A stretch of 32,146 nucleotides of DNA, from NCBI RefSeq assembly GCF_011043545.1, contig NZ_JAAKGP010000020.1:1-32146 (forward strand), read 5' to 3'. The stretch is from Rhodobacter sp. SGA-6-6 (GTDB taxonomy: Bacteria; Pseudomonadota; Alphaproteobacteria; Rhodobacterales; Rhodobacteraceae). The translations under genes and the position numbers were made by a program. The notes under the pieces were generated by a model. The model did not search any database, was not told the DNA's origin, and saw only the letters and a list, made by a program, of their open reading frames with translations. The stretch's first letter is position 1. Each line of letters starts with the position of its first letter. This document shows positions 21,992-31,794 of the stretch, piece after piece.

Positions 21992-23140
21992 ATGAAGCCT
22001 CAAGCATCTGCTCCACTTGATAGTTTTGACGACCATCTGATCGGGGTGGAAGAGGCCGAAGAGAGATCGGAAGACGATCTGTGGTTCCTGCCCGGTCCGA
22101 CCGAAGACGAGCCCGACGATCTGCCGCCCGGCCCCAGAGCCGAACCCCGCGAGACTGGGATCGTTGACGACTGGCGCAAAGCCGAGGCGGACAATGCCGC
22201 GCGGCTCGCCCGTGTCGCAGGTCGGCTCGGTGGGCTGGACGAGCGGTTGCGGAGGGGGCCTGAGGGCTGGCGTCACAGGCTCGCCCTGATCGAAGCGGCC
22301 GACCTAAGCTGGTTCGCAGGCGACCGTATCGGGCCGGATCGACTGGCTCTCTGGATCGCCCTGCGCCTGTCTGGAGTTCAAGACGACACTGCCGCCCTGG
22401 CACGGGTCGGATGGACGGTCCGGCGACTGACAGGAGGGCGAGGGCCGGAGGTGGACCTGGCCGCGTTCTTGGATCGCCGTGACCCCGCGAACTTGGCAGA
22501 TGAGGCGGAGCCATTCGCGGATCGCGCGGGCGGTTGGCTGGACCTGATGGCGCAAGCTGCCGATCTGCACCCGATCAGCCGTGCCTGCATGGGCTTTCAC
22601 ATTTGGAGCTTGGCGGGTCTCGGGCAGCACGGGGACCGTATGGAGGCGGCAGTCACGGCTGCCCGGATCGCAGCCAGTGAGGGCAGAGGGGCAGTCTTCG
22701 CGCCACTGGCCATGGGCGGGGCAGGGGGCCTTCGTGCTTCAGGCCGACCCGCCGACCGTTTGATGCGCTGGCTCGACGGGATGGAAACGGCTTGCCTGAG
22801 CGCGATCCGGCACCTCGACGACGTTGAGGTATGGGCTGCGCGGGCGGAGGCAGAGATGACCTCACTCTCGGGGAGAACGCCCCAAGCCTTGCGCGCGGTA
22901 CTTGCTGAATGGCCACTTGTCTCTGCCCCGATGGCCGAGACAATGACCGGCGCCAGTCGCGCCGCCGTTCAGCGTAACCTCGCTTGGATGGAGGCGCGGC
23001 ACCTCATCCGCGAAGTGACCGGGCAGGGTCGATACCGGATGTGGCGTATCGTTGAAGCGCGCGAAATCGAAAGTCGGTCAATCTCGAACAGGTCAAGGAA
23101 AGTTTCGCCGAATAGCTCTTTCGAGAAGAAGGCCGGATAA
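21992..23140 (+). CDS. RHE_PE00001-type protein with C-terminal HTH (DUF1612)
   Basis: A 382-residue protein. Family landmarks: ARLARVAGRLGGLDERLRRGPEGWRHRLALIEAADLSWFAGD, then DRLALWIALRLSGVQDDTAALARVGWTVRRL. Near the C-terminus a winged HTH (PMAETMTGASRAAVQRNLAWMEARHLIREVTGQGRYRMW) is present. The family is common on rhizobial and rhodobacterial plasmids and has no established role; the HTH suggests a transcriptional regulator. The start ATG at 21992/21994 lies three bases after a palindromic operator with no Shine-Dalgarno, consistent with a leaderless mRNA and autoregulation. Confidence 0.8.
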   Translation: MKPQASAPLDSFDDHLIGVEEAEERSEDDLWFLPGPTEDEPDDLPPGPRAEPRETGIVDDWRKAEADNAARLARVAGRLGGLDERLRRGPEGWRHRLALIEAADLSWFAGDRIGPDRLALWIALRLSGVQDDTAALARVGWTVRRLTGGRGPEVDLAAFLDRRDPANLADEAEPFADRAGGWLDLMAQAADLHPISRACMGFHIWSLAGLGQHGDRMEAAVTAARIAASEGRGAVFAPLAMGGAGGLRASGRPADRLMRWLDGMETACLSAIRHLDDVEVWAARAEAEMTSLSGRTPQALRAVLAEWPLVSAPMAETMTGASRAAVQRNLAWMEARHLIREVTGQGRYRMWRIVEAREIESRSISNRSRKVSPNSSFEKKAG

Positions 23141-23278
23141 AAATGCGCAGTCGTATTGAGGCTTGCTCGCGGCTTCCAACAGATAGATCGTGTCAAGAGA
23201 TGGCCAAAGAGCGCCTTACTCTTGTGATTTCTTGCGACGCAGGCTGCGTCGATCAATGCCTTTGGTTTTGAGGATTTG

Positions 23279-24508
23279 ATGCGCGCACTGCACACCGCCG
23301 ACTGGCATATTGGGCAAACTCTGAACGGCTGGTCCCGTGAGCGCGAGCACGAAGTGTTCTTCGCGCGGCTCGCCGACGTCCTGGACGAGGAGGACATCGA
23401 TCTCCTCCTCGTCGCCGGTGACATATTTGACAACAGCAACCCATCAGGCGAGAGCCAGCGACTCCTCTATCGGTCCCTCGCAGAGTTCAAGCGTCGGCGC
23501 CCAGAACTCGTCACCGTGATCACGGGCGGCAACCATGATCCCGCCCTGCGTCTAGAAGCACCCGCCGATCTGTTTGAGAGCCTTGATATCCACGCGATCG
23601 GGACCGTGCGCCGACAAGCTGGCGTTCTGGATGCACGAGAGCATCTCATCGCCATCCCAGGTCCAAACGGCGATCCCGCTCTTTACGTTCTGGCGATCCC
23701 TTTCCTCCGTGCGGCCGACCTCACGGGCGTTACCTTTTCAGACACAGAGACCGGGCTCAGCATTGAGGCCGCAGCACGGTCCTTCCATGCCGAAATCGTT
23801 GCAGCCGTCGAGCAGATCGTGGATGATCTGCCCCTTATCGCCACTGGGCACCTCCACTGCACGGGTGGCATTGAGAGTGAAGGCGCCGAGCGCCGGATTC
23901 TGATCGGCGGCTCGCACGCGGTACCGCCGGACATCTTTCCTCCTCGCCTTGACTATGTTGCCCTCGGCCATCTCCACGGGCCACAGAGCCTCGACGGCGG
24001 CCGCGTCCGATATTCCGGAAGTTGCTTTCCGCTCTCGGCTTCCGAAATCCGTTACAGTCACGGCGTCACGATCCTTGAGATCGATGGACGCAGTATCACG
24101 ACACGCCATCGCGATATCCCCTGGCCGGCTCCGGTCCTCCGATTGCCCAAGTCAGGGACGATGAACCTCGACGACTTGGAAGCCGCGCTTCTGGAAGTCG
24201 TCGCTGTCCCAGACATGGGACTGCGACCCCTCGTCTATGTCGAACTTGCGGCCGGGCCCGACGCGCCTGCCGTGATCATAGGCAAAGCCGAAGCGCTGTT
24301 GCGCGCGCTGCCCGTCCGTCCAGCCGGCATTCGAATCCATCGTGCCGTGGATGCGGATCCAGAGAGTGCCGCCTCGGCAGCCCCAGTGATCTCCCTCAAG
24401 GACACGCAACCCGAGGACCTCTTCGTGCAAGCGTTCAGCCGCAGGCACGGCATAGCTCCTGACGATCGCCACCTTGCGGGGTTCCGCGACATTCTGGGGA
24501 GCCTGTGA
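23279..24508 (+). CDS. sbcD: Exonuclease SbcCD subunit D
   Basis: A 409-residue Mre11-type nuclease. Metal-binding motifs are present: TADWHIG (D8, H10), AGDIFD (D48), GGNHD (N85, H86), GHLH (H191, H193) and LGHLHGPQ. With SbcC it cleaves hairpins, DNA ends blocked by protein, and cruciforms. The start is the ATG at 23279, preceded by GAGG; an in-frame TTG directly before it is unlikely. It is three bases upstream of sbcC, so the two form one operon. The C-terminal part carries the SbcC-binding region. Confidence 0.93.
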   Translation: MRALHTADWHIGQTLNGWSREREHEVFFARLADVLDEEDIDLLLVAGDIFDNSNPSGESQRLLYRSLAEFKRRRPELVTVITGGNHDPALRLEAPADLFESLDIHAIGTVRRQAGVLDAREHLIAIPGPNGDPALYVLAIPFLRAADLTGVTFSDTETGLSIEAAARSFHAEIVAAVEQIVDDLPLIATGHLHCTGGIESEGAERRILIGGSHAVPPDIFPPRLDYVALGHLHGPQSLDGGRVRYSGSCFPLSASEIRYSHGVTILEIDGRSITTRHRDIPWPAPVLRLPKSGTMNLDDLEAALLEVVAVPDMGLRPLVYVELAAGPDAPAVIIGKAEALLRALPVRPAGIRIHRAVDADPESAASAAPVISLKDTQPEDLFVQAFSRRHGIAPDDRHLAGFRDILGSL

Positions 24509-24511
24509 GCC

Positions 24512-27500
24512 ATGCAGATTCTCTCGATCAGCGGGGAAAACATTGCGAGCCTCGCAGAGCCTTTTGCGATCCGACTCAATGAAGGACCTCTTTCATCTGC
24601 CGGCCTCTTTGCCATCACGGGAGAGACCGGTGCAGGGAAATCGAGCCTTCTCGATGCGATGTGTCTGGCCCTCTATGGCGACTGTCCTCGCCTTTCGGGT
24701 GCTGGCACTCGGGAAAGCGTCGAGGACGTCGATGGTCAAGAACTGAAGTCCAACGACCCCCGCATGGCACTTCGCCGTGGAGCTTCCAACGGTTTTGCCC
24801 GCGTAGTGTTCCGGGCGGTCGACGGAGAGGACTATGCGGCGGAATGGATGGCTCGCCGGGCGCGGGGAAGACTGGATGGGCGGCTGCAGGCAGTAGAGCG
24901 GAGCGTGATGCGGCTGTCGGACAAGCAGGTTCTCGCGACGCAAACCTCCATCGTGAACGAGCGCATCGTCGAGCTGACCGGTCTGACATATGATGAGTTC
25001 CGGCGGACAGTGCTCCTTGCGCAGGGCGATTTCGATGCCTTTCTCGTTGCAAAGACGGGTGACCGGGCTGCGATCCTCGAAAAGGTGACAGGCACCGAGA
25101 TCTATCGAGCGATCTCGCGGAAGGTCTTCGAGCGTTATGCGGAGGCGCGGCGCTCGCTCGACTCGCTCGAAACGCGGCGCGGCGAGCACAGGCTTTTGTC
25201 CGGGGATGAGCGCGAAGCCCTGTCCGCGCAGATTGGGGAACTGCGGGACCTCCAAACCCTGGATGGCAAGGAACTTCAGCGGATCTCGGCCGAGATCGCC
25301 GTGTATGAATCGCGGGACGAAGCCCATACGAAAGTCACCAAAGCGAGGCAGCGGGTGGCAACAGCGCAAACAGCGCTTGAAGACTGTGCAGAGAACCAAG
25401 CTTGGCTCAGGGAATGGGAAGGCGCGCGTGGCCTGCGCAGCGAGGTTAAGGAACGGGAAATCGCGGTCAAAGCTCTCGGCGATGCTTCAGCATCACGCGA
25501 TGACCTCATCATCAAACATGATCAGCAGGATGCGCTGGTGAAGGAAGCGAACGTCGCGGTGCAGACGGCAAAGGCCGATCACGACGCGGCGGAAGAGCTG
25601 TTCAAGAAGCTCGGCCCGGACTGGACACGCGCGACGACCCTCGATGGGAACATGAGGACCGCAGAGGGCGAATTACGGGATGCCGAGGCGAAAATCGCCG
25701 ATGCGGCCGAACAGGCAAGACAGGCGGATGCTGTTTCGCAGGACCTGGAGAGGGACAAGAAGGCGCTCGAGGCGGCTGTTGCGCGGGAGAGCGCCACCCT
25801 CGAAGCCGTCGTCGGCCACGAGACGTTGTTGGCGAACTGGACGATGCTCGAGGGTCGCCTTCAGGATCGTATCGAGGCGGCCACCAGCCTGGCAGCATGG
25901 TTGGTCGAGAAAGCGGACCTGACAGACTCGATAGCGATTGACGTCAAGACGAAGACGACCGCGCAGGACGCGATCAGGAGGGCCGACACTACCGTCACGG
26001 CTGCCCACGAAAGGCAGGATCAGGTTGCGGGTGAGCGCGAGGCGTTGAGGTCCGCTAACCCGTCCGCCAGATTGGTGCGTCTGTCACAAGCGGCGACGGA
26101 ACTGCGCGCTGTGCAGGGCGCTGATCGAGAGGTGGGCGCTGCACGAAGCGTGATCTCCGGGAGTGAAAGGAAGATCGCAGATGCGCGCGCACAGCTTGCC
26201 TTTGCGGTCGCGGCGAAGGCGATTGCGACCACAGAGGTCGAGGCCGCCCGGCAAAGGGTCGAAACGCTCAGGCGTCCGGTCGCCAGTGCTGCGGCCGCAG
26301 TCTCGGCCGAAGCTGCGCGCCTGCGGCAGCATCTCCGGGATGGAGAACCGTGCCCTGTCTGTCAGTCGCTCTCTCATCCTGTGATGCAGGACAGCGCCTT
26401 GGCGCAGCTTGCGGCCGAGCTCCGCTTGCAGCTTGAGACCGAAGAGAAAGCGTACTCTGCGGCGATGGACGCACTCCGAAACGCCGACGGAACAGCGGCC
26501 GAAGCCGAGAAAATTAGCGCCGAGGAGACGGCGATCAGGCCAGAGCTCGACAGTCGCCTCGCGAAGGCCATCGAGGCTTTCACCGAAGCGCGCGGCCTTC
26601 TGGACGGCACCGCTCTCGACAACCGGCTCCCGCGCGAGCCCGGTGTCGGTGATGTCGTATATGCGCAGCTTGTCGTGACGATCGGCGAGTGGCGCAAGAA
26701 GCTGGAGCAAGACCGGGACCGCCTCGAGGAGGTCGACAGGATTCATGACGACGCGGCCAGGGTGATCGATGCACAAGGGCGTGAGATTGCACGCCTTGAG
26801 GCACAGATCCGCGATCTTGATCAAAGGATGGCGGGATCCGGGTCAAGGATCGAGAAGCTGTCCGCGAATATCGAGACTGCAAGAACAGCGGTCGAGCAGA
26901 TCGACACCCGGGTCGGACCAATCCTCGCGGCGCTTGGCCGCGATGTGGAAGCGTTCGGCGAGGGCGCAGAGGACGTGCTAAGCGAGCTGCAAAGGGCCGT
27001 CTCCGACCTGACGGAGGCGCAGCGTCGCCTCACCGACTATCGGGCCCGGCTTGCAGAGCTGGGGCCCGACATCGCCCGAGCTGCGGCTGAGCTCGCAGTC
27101 GCAAGGCGTGCAGAAGCGGATGCCACGGCTCAAAGGGATGCGCGGACCAAGAACCTCCATGCTCTCAGAGAAGAAAGGGCATCGCTGCTGGGCGGTGAGC
27201 CTACGGAGGTGCACCGGACGCGGCATAACGATGCGCGAAAAGATGCGCTACTCGCACTCCAGCGCGTTGAAGCCACGGCCAGGCGCGAAGCGATCGTTCT
27301 CGCCGGCTTTGAAAGTGCGCTAGCCGCCGCTTGCCAGACCGTTGGTCAGGCTGAAATCCGTGCGAAGACCGCTGAGGAGGCGCTTTCGGCCGCGTGCGCT
27401 GCCGCGGGTCTGTCTTTTGAGCGCGTGATCGCACTTCACGCAGCCTCCGACGCAGAGGTCACTTCCCTCCGCGAACAGGTCCAAAAAGCACAAACTGAAA

Positions 27501-28243
27501 AGACCGAAGCCGACGGCGCGCTCAAGGAGCTTGAGTCTGCCTTGATTGCCATCGAAGAAAAGGGGCTTCCAGACAAACCTCGGGATGAGCTTGAGGCCCG
27601 CAAAGACGAGGTCAATGCCGCGGTCGAGAAACGGGCCCAAGAGATCGGCGGGTTGATCGAGCAGCAGTCAGCAGACCTTCAAGCGCAGGAAAGGTTGAAG
27701 GGCCTTGAGACCGAGATCAAGGAGGCCAGCGCGACCGCCGATACATGGCTCGCGATCAATGACGCCATCGGCTCTGCGAGCGGAGATCGCTTTGCCCAGA
27801 TCGCGCAGGCCGTAACCCTTGGCCTTCTCGTGGAGCGTGCGAATCTGCACCTAAGGGACCTCAAGCCACGGTACCAGTTGGAGGTCGCCGCGTCTGACCT
27901 AGCGCTTCTCGTCGTTGATCTCGACATGGCCGGTGATCGACGCACGACGCGCTCTTTGTCGGGTGGCGAGAGATTCCTTGTTTCTCTGGCGCTCGCTCTG
28001 GCCCTTTCGGGCATGGGGACACATCGTGCCTTGGCCGGTACCTTATTCATTGACGAAGGCTTTGGGTCGCTGGACTCCGATAGCCTCGATCTTGCCATTG
28101 ATGCCTTGGAGCGACTGCAAGCGCAGGGGCGAACCGTGGGCGTGATCAGCCATGTACAGGCAATGAAAGATAGGATCCCGGTTCAGGTCGAGGTGATCAA
28201 GACAGGCGGAGGGGCCAGCGAGGTTCGATTGAAGGTGGCGTAA
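24512..28243 (+). CDS. sbcC: Exonuclease SbcCD subunit C (Rad50-like ATPase)
   Basis: A 1243-residue SMC/Rad50-type protein. Walker A GETGAGKS (37-44), long heptad-rich coiled coil, zinc hook CPVC (614-617) at the apex, second coiled coil, signature SLSGGERF (S1150 region), and Walker [12 protein letters not shown] (D1181, E1182). The ATP-driven clamp controls SbcD nuclease activity. The length is slightly above typical SbcC (about 1050). Plasmid and island copies of SbcCD are less common than the chromosomal pair and may act against foreign or replicating DNA; that role is not proven by sequence. No defence-specific partner such as a JetD-like nuclease is in the operon. Confidence 0.93.
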   Translation: MQILSISGENIASLAEPFAIRLNEGPLSSAGLFAITGETGAGKSSLLDAMCLALYGDCPRLSGAGTRESVEDVDGQELKSNDPRMALRRGASNGFARVVFRAVDGEDYAAEWMARRARGRLDGRLQAVERSVMRLSDKQVLATQTSIVNERIVELTGLTYDEFRRTVLLAQGDFDAFLVAKTGDRAAILEKVTGTEIYRAISRKVFERYAEARRSLDSLETRRGEHRLLSGDEREALSAQIGELRDLQTLDGKELQRISAEIAVYESRDEAHTKVTKARQRVATAQTALEDCAENQAWLREWEGARGLRSEVKEREIAVKALGDASASRDDLIIKHDQQDALVKEANVAVQTAKADHDAAEELFKKLGPDWTRATTLDGNMRTAEGELRDAEAKIADAAEQARQADAVSQDLERDKKALEAAVARESATLEAVVGHETLLANWTMLEGRLQDRIEAATSLAAWLVEKADLTDSIAIDVKTKTTAQDAIRRADTTVTAAHERQDQVAGEREALRSANPSARLVRLSQAATELRAVQGADREVGAARSVISGSERKIADARAQLAFAVAAKAIATTEVEAARQRVETLRRPVASAAAAVSAEAARLRQHLRDGEPCPVCQSLSHPVMQDSALAQLAAELRLQLETEEKAYSAAMDALRNADGTAAEAEKISAEETAIRPELDSRLAKAIEAFTEARGLLDGTALDNRLPREPGVGDVVYAQLVVTIGEWRKKLEQDRDRLEEVDRIHDDAARVIDAQGREIARLEAQIRDLDQRMAGSGSRIEKLSANIETARTAVEQIDTRVGPILAALGRDVEAFGEGAEDVLSELQRAVSDLTEAQRRLTDYRARLAELGPDIARAAAELAVARRAEADATAQRDARTKNLHALREERASLLGGEPTEVHRTRHNDARKDALLALQRVEATARREAIVLAGFESALAAACQTVGQAEIRAKTAEEALSAACAAAGLSFERVIALHAASDAEVTSLREQVQKAQTEKTEADGALKELESALIAIEEKGLPDKPRDELEARKDEVNAAVEKRAQEIGGLIEQQSADLQAQERLKGLETEIKEASATADTWLAINDAIGSASGDRFAQIAQAVTLGLLVERANLHLRDLKPRYQLEVAASDLALLVVDLDMAGDRRTTRSLSGGERFLVSLALALALSGMGTHRALAGTLFIDEGFGSLDSDSLDLAIDALERLQAQGRTVGVISHVQAMKDRIPVQVEVIKTGGGASEVRLKVA

Positions 28244-28532
28244 AGAAAATGTTTGAAACGTGAAGATTCTTTTGATGGTCTTCGCCAGATTGGGGCAGTG
28301 TGCCTACGTCGCCGTGCTGTAGAGAAATCCCTTCTGATCGAGCATTCGGGGCGCTTAAGAGAAAGCAGGTTCTTGAATGAGTTGAGGCGTAACGGCTACA
28401 TCTAATGCTGGTTCAAAAAGTGCAGTCCTCTCTGGGTCGGTGCGGCAACGGATTAAGCCCGATTGGCGCGAACACCGTTTTGAGCGAGGTGTAGTCAACC
28501 GAGCCTGCCGTTTCGGCCACATTGCCGTTCCC
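28244..28532. other. Intergenic region after sbcC, no gene seen
   Basis: 289 bases with lower GC just after the sbcC stop. No clear terminator hairpin, promoter or gene was found. The region ends at the stop codon of the truncated gene copy described next. Confidence 0.4.
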
Positions 28533-28766
28533 TCATGATCGGACGATTTCTCCCGCCATCATGGCCCGCCCATGAACGGCGAGCGTCGCGATGAACCTTG
28601 GGCAGCCGAACTTCCGGATGACATCGAGAACGCGAGCCTTGTAAGCAGTTTGCCCGATGAGGCGTAGCATCTGGCGCGGCTCGATTCCCTGCCACCGGCC
28701 AGCCCGAATGAGGTAGAAGCCCGTCGGCTTATGTGGCCCCTCGCTTGCGTCCGTCGAAAGACGCAA
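28533..28766 (-). pseudogene. Truncated copy of the gene at the right edge
   Basis: A minus-strand frame ending RVLDVIRKFGCPRFIATLAVHGRAMM-GEI, closely similar to the C-terminus of the gene at 31784-32146. By my count 84 of 95 bases match between 28567-28661 and 31815-31909. Its N-terminal portion does not match, and no start with a ribosome binding site is visible, so it is best read as a 5'-truncated relic cut off by the region holding the AAA_13 ATPase gene. The function of the family is not known to me. Confidence 0.65.
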
Positions 28767-28768
28767 GC
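28743..28768. promoter_or_regulatory. 9-bp inverted repeat ahead of the AAA_13 gene
   Basis: GCTTGCGTC (28743-28751) and GACGCAAGC (28760-28768) form a perfect inverted repeat with an 8-base centre, ending 25 bases before the ATPase start codon. It may be an operator, a leader hairpin or the terminator of an incoming transcript; no T-run follows. Confidence 0.45.
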
Positions 28769-28793
28769 ATTCTCGCCTTACAGGAGAGAGAAA

Positions 28794-31454
28794 ATGGCCA
28801 AAGATCTGTTAGGTTGGGCCGCAGAACAGCCCGACTGGGTGAAGGACTGCCTGCGGCGGATCGCCATCGCGGCGGATTATTCAGTAGAGCAGGCGGACGC
28901 CGACTGCATCCTCGACAACGTGCGTGCCGCGGCGAGGGCTGCCTCGCCCGTTCACCCCATGATTTCCATCGATGCTTCACATATCGGAGGCGGATTTCGG
29001 GAGGCGCAGCGAACCGTGCTGGTGCAGCTTGGTCCGGTGCAGAACATCGACCGGCTCGCCGGTGACCAGAAGCTGCGCATGGCTGCAGTGGGTATCACAC
29101 TGGTGTATGGGGAGAACGGGAGCGGGAAGAGCGGATACACACGCATTGCCAAGCGGCTGTGCCGCAGCCTCACCGCGGACCAACTGCGGGGGAACGTCTT
29201 CGACCCCACCGGCGGGCCAATGCGGGTGCAGGTGCGTTATAAGGTCGGCGACGATGCGGTGACCGACATCGAGTGGGATCCCGCGACCCCCGCACCCTCG
29301 CAGCTCCGTCAGATTTCAGTTTTCGATAGTCACAATGCCCGACTCTACGTCGATGGCGAGAATAGGATCGCCTACCTTCCCCGCGAAATTGCGATCCTCG
29401 AGCACCATGGCGAACTGTGCCAGAGGATGGCCGCGAAGTTCTCCGAAGAAGAGAAGGCCCTCGCATCGCGGCTGCGCGTCCCGCTTCCCGCAGGCTACAC
29501 CTCAGGTAGCACTGTGTCACTGACGCTCGCTAAACTTCATCCAAAGGTTTCGTTGCTGCCGACAGAGGACGAACTTCGCGCGCTATCTGAACTTTCCAAG
29601 ACGGAAATAGAGGAACTCGCCCGACTGGAGGCAGAACTCGCAGCCGATCCTGTCGCCTTGGCTGCGACGCGCCGCCGCGCCGTCGCAGTCTTGAAGCGTG
29701 TGTGCGAAGTGCTGGGTAGCCTTCGAAGCGGGCTTTCGGATACTATTGGCGAGGCAATCGTATCCGCACGCCGGGAGCTCGTCCAGGCTGAGGAGGCTGA
29801 GAGGATCGCAGCATCCGCCAGCTTTGCGGACGAACCCGTCGCGAATGTCGGCAGCCAGGCGTGGCGGATTCTGTTCGAGGCAGCGCGCAAGTTTGCTGCC
29901 GCTGGAGCGGAGTCAGCGCCCGAGCGTCTGCCGGAGACGGCCGACGACCTTTGCCTCCTGTGTCTCGAGCCGCTCACCTCGTCTGGTGCCGACCGACTAG
30001 CGCGCTTCAACGATTTTGTGAGTGGGGAGGCCACAAAGCGCGCTGACGCAGCGCACAAAGCCCTTCAGGCGCTTCTTTCGCAAGTCGAGCAGGTCAAAGT
30101 GCCCGAGGTTGTGGTCGTGGAAGAGAGCCTAGCGGCCTACGGCCAACTCGACGCCACGCGTGCGGAAATCGTAGCCGAGATCATCAGGATCTTGCGCGAA
30201 TTCGAGACCAGGCGAGCTTCTCTGCTGGACGAGACGGCGAACCCGGCGCCCGCTCCGGATGTCGCCGCGCTCATCGCGACGTCCTCCGCCGAACTCGCCC
30301 GCCTAGAGGAGGAGGCCTCGTCGCTCCAACAAAGCGCCTCCCACACCCAAACGCTGGATGCCATGCGGGCGCGGCTCGCCGAACTCAAGGACCGGGCGAA
30401 GCTCGCGAACGACATCGAAACGGTCGTGCAGCGTCTTCGGGACGTCGGGGAGCAAAAATCGCTCGCGAGCTGCCAAACACAAGTAGCGACTCGTTCGATC
30501 TCAACGCAAATCACCGCCCTGCGTAAACAGCTCGTGACCGAGGAGTTGGAATGCCGGATAGCTGAGGAGATCTGCTCGTTCGACCTAAACCACCTCCCGT
30601 TCAAGGTCAGCGATTCGAGTTCGGGCGGCAAGAGCCTGTTCTCGGTGGGTCTTCACGGCGCCGGTGCCGTGAAGAACAACCAGGTCCTTTCGGAGGGTGA
30701 GCAGCGAGCGCTGGCGCTCGCCTGCTTCCTCGCTGAGATCGGAGGCTATGACCCGCGCTACGGTATCATCATCGACGACCCGGTGTCCTCGCTCGATCAC
30801 CTGCGCATTCGCAAGGTCGCCCAACGTCTCGTCGCCGAGGCGAAGAAAGGGCGGCAGGTCATTATCTTCACGCACAATCTGGTGTTCTTCAACGAGGTGG
30901 TGTCGGAGGCAGCTCGAGTCGGGGACGCTGCACCTCTGATAAAGTCGGTCGTGGCCAAGACCCAGTCCGAGGGATTCGGCGTGATCCGCGAGAACAGCGA
31001 GCCGTGGGTTGCAGACCTAAACGCACGGATTGATAGGTTGCGCAAACGCGCCACGGAGCTCAAGTCCGTAACGAACTTCGACACAGACGAATACCGCCGG
31101 CAAGCAAAGGATTTTTACTCGGACTTACGCGAATCTTGGGAGCGGGCCGTTGAGGAGCTTGTCCTTGCTAAGACCGTGGTGAGGTTCGTGCCGGACGTGA
31201 TGACGGGCCGATTGAAAGACGTTACGGTCACCGACGAAGACTACCGGATCATCTTCTTCGCGATGAAGCGAGCGTCCGAACGGTCAGGCCACGACATGTC
31301 TGCCGGTAGGGACATACCGCAGCCGTCCCCGGACGACATGGAGGCAGACCTGAAGATGCTCGACGATTTCAGGATCGAGCTCAAAAAGAGGAACAAGGAG
31401 ACCTCCGACAGGAGATCCGCGCTCGAGAACCCGGTAAGCGCAAAACTGATTTAG
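28794..31454 (+). CDS. AAA_13-family ATPase with CxxC motif (RloC/PrrC-like)
   Basis: An 886-residue ABC/SMC-type ATPase. Walker A GENGSGKS (106-113), paired coiled coils around a CLLC motif (C387, C390) resembling a small zinc hook, signature LSEGEQRALALACFLAE (from 632), Walker B IIIDDPVSSLD (658-668) and H-loop FTHN (H694). The C-terminal domain has LRESWERAVEELVL and ends with a conserved-looking ERSGHD (H833). This layout is that of AAA_13 proteins such as RloC and PrrC, which couple an ATPase to a tRNA anticodon nuclease. I cannot confirm the nuclease triad, so RNase function is inference. The ATG at 28794 follows AGGAGAGAG; the longer frame to 28731 is rejected. It stands alone between two copies of a gene segment. 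Confidence 0.82.
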   Translation: MAKDLLGWAAEQPDWVKDCLRRIAIAADYSVEQADADCILDNVRAAARAASPVHPMISIDASHIGGGFREAQRTVLVQLGPVQNIDRLAGDQKLRMAAVGITLVYGENGSGKSGYTRIAKRLCRSLTADQLRGNVFDPTGGPMRVQVRYKVGDDAVTDIEWDPATPAPSQLRQISVFDSHNARLYVDGENRIAYLPREIAILEHHGELCQRMAAKFSEEEKALASRLRVPLPAGYTSGSTVSLTLAKLHPKVSLLPTEDELRALSELSKTEIEELARLEAELAADPVALAATRRRAVAVLKRVCEVLGSLRSGLSDTIGEAIVSARRELVQAEEAERIAASASFADEPVANVGSQAWRILFEAARKFAAAGAESAPERLPETADDLCLLCLEPLTSSGADRLARFNDFVSGEATKRADAAHKALQALLSQVEQVKVPEVVVVEESLAAYGQLDATRAEIVAEIIRILREFETRRASLLDETANPAPAPDVAALIATSSAELARLEEEASSLQQSASHTQTLDAMRARLAELKDRAKLANDIETVVQRLRDVGEQKSLASCQTQVATRSISTQITALRKQLVTEELECRIAEEICSFDLNHLPFKVSDSSSGGKSLFSVGLHGAGAVKNNQVLSEGEQRALALACFLAEIGGYDPRYGIIIDDPVSSLDHLRIRKVAQRLVAEAKKGRQVIIFTHNLVFFNEVVSEAARVGDAAPLIKSVVAKTQSEGFGVIRENSEPWVADLNARIDRLRKRATELKSVTNFDTDEYRRQAKDFYSDLRESWERAVEELVLAKTVVRFVPDVMTGRLKDVTVTDEDYRIIFFAMKRASERSGHDMSAGRDIPQPSPDDMEADLKMLDDFRIELKKRNKETSDRRSALENPVSAKLI

Positions 31455-31515
31455 GGAGCCGTGGATTGATCGGGTAAACGGTTCGGATGTCCGCTTCCGT
31501 CGAGTTTTGATTTGG

Positions 31516-31794
31516 ATGGTGCTCGGCCGCGAAACTACCAAAGTGGTCGTTAGTCGGTACCGCTACGTAGGCCTAGTTCGCGCCTACGAGGCGCTTCGTG
31601 CTGCGGGCCGCATGACTGGCAGCTTCGGGCTGGGAATGACGATCTCGCATTACGATACAGGTGAAAGGCCCGTTCGATACGGGCAGAAACCGAAGTTACA
31701 CTGGTCTTGGGCAAAGACGCTCTCGGCTTTTCATACTGTGCTAGCGGAATTCTCAAAGGTACCCAAGCATAGCTGTTTCTCAATCACCGGCTGA
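31516..31794 (+). CDS. Small uncharacterised ORF
   Basis: A 92-residue frame from an ATG at 31516, containing VSRYRYVGLVRAYEALRAAG and HYDTGERPVRYGQKPKLHW. It is basic and aromatic-rich, with no recognised domain and no good ribosome binding site. It overlaps the end of the convergent gene by 11 bases. It might be a real small gene or a relic of the DNA that came with the ATPase gene. Confidence 0.3.
   Translation: MVLGRETTKVVVSRYRYVGLVRAYEALRAAGRMTGSFGLGMTISHYDTGERPVRYGQKPKLHWSWAKTLSAFHTVLAEFSKVPKHSCFSITG

Noticed and set aside
23279..28243. Wadjet or another SMC defence operon
   Set aside because: The pair is a straightforward SbcD nuclease and SbcC with zinc hook; no JetA/B/D-like genes are adjacent.
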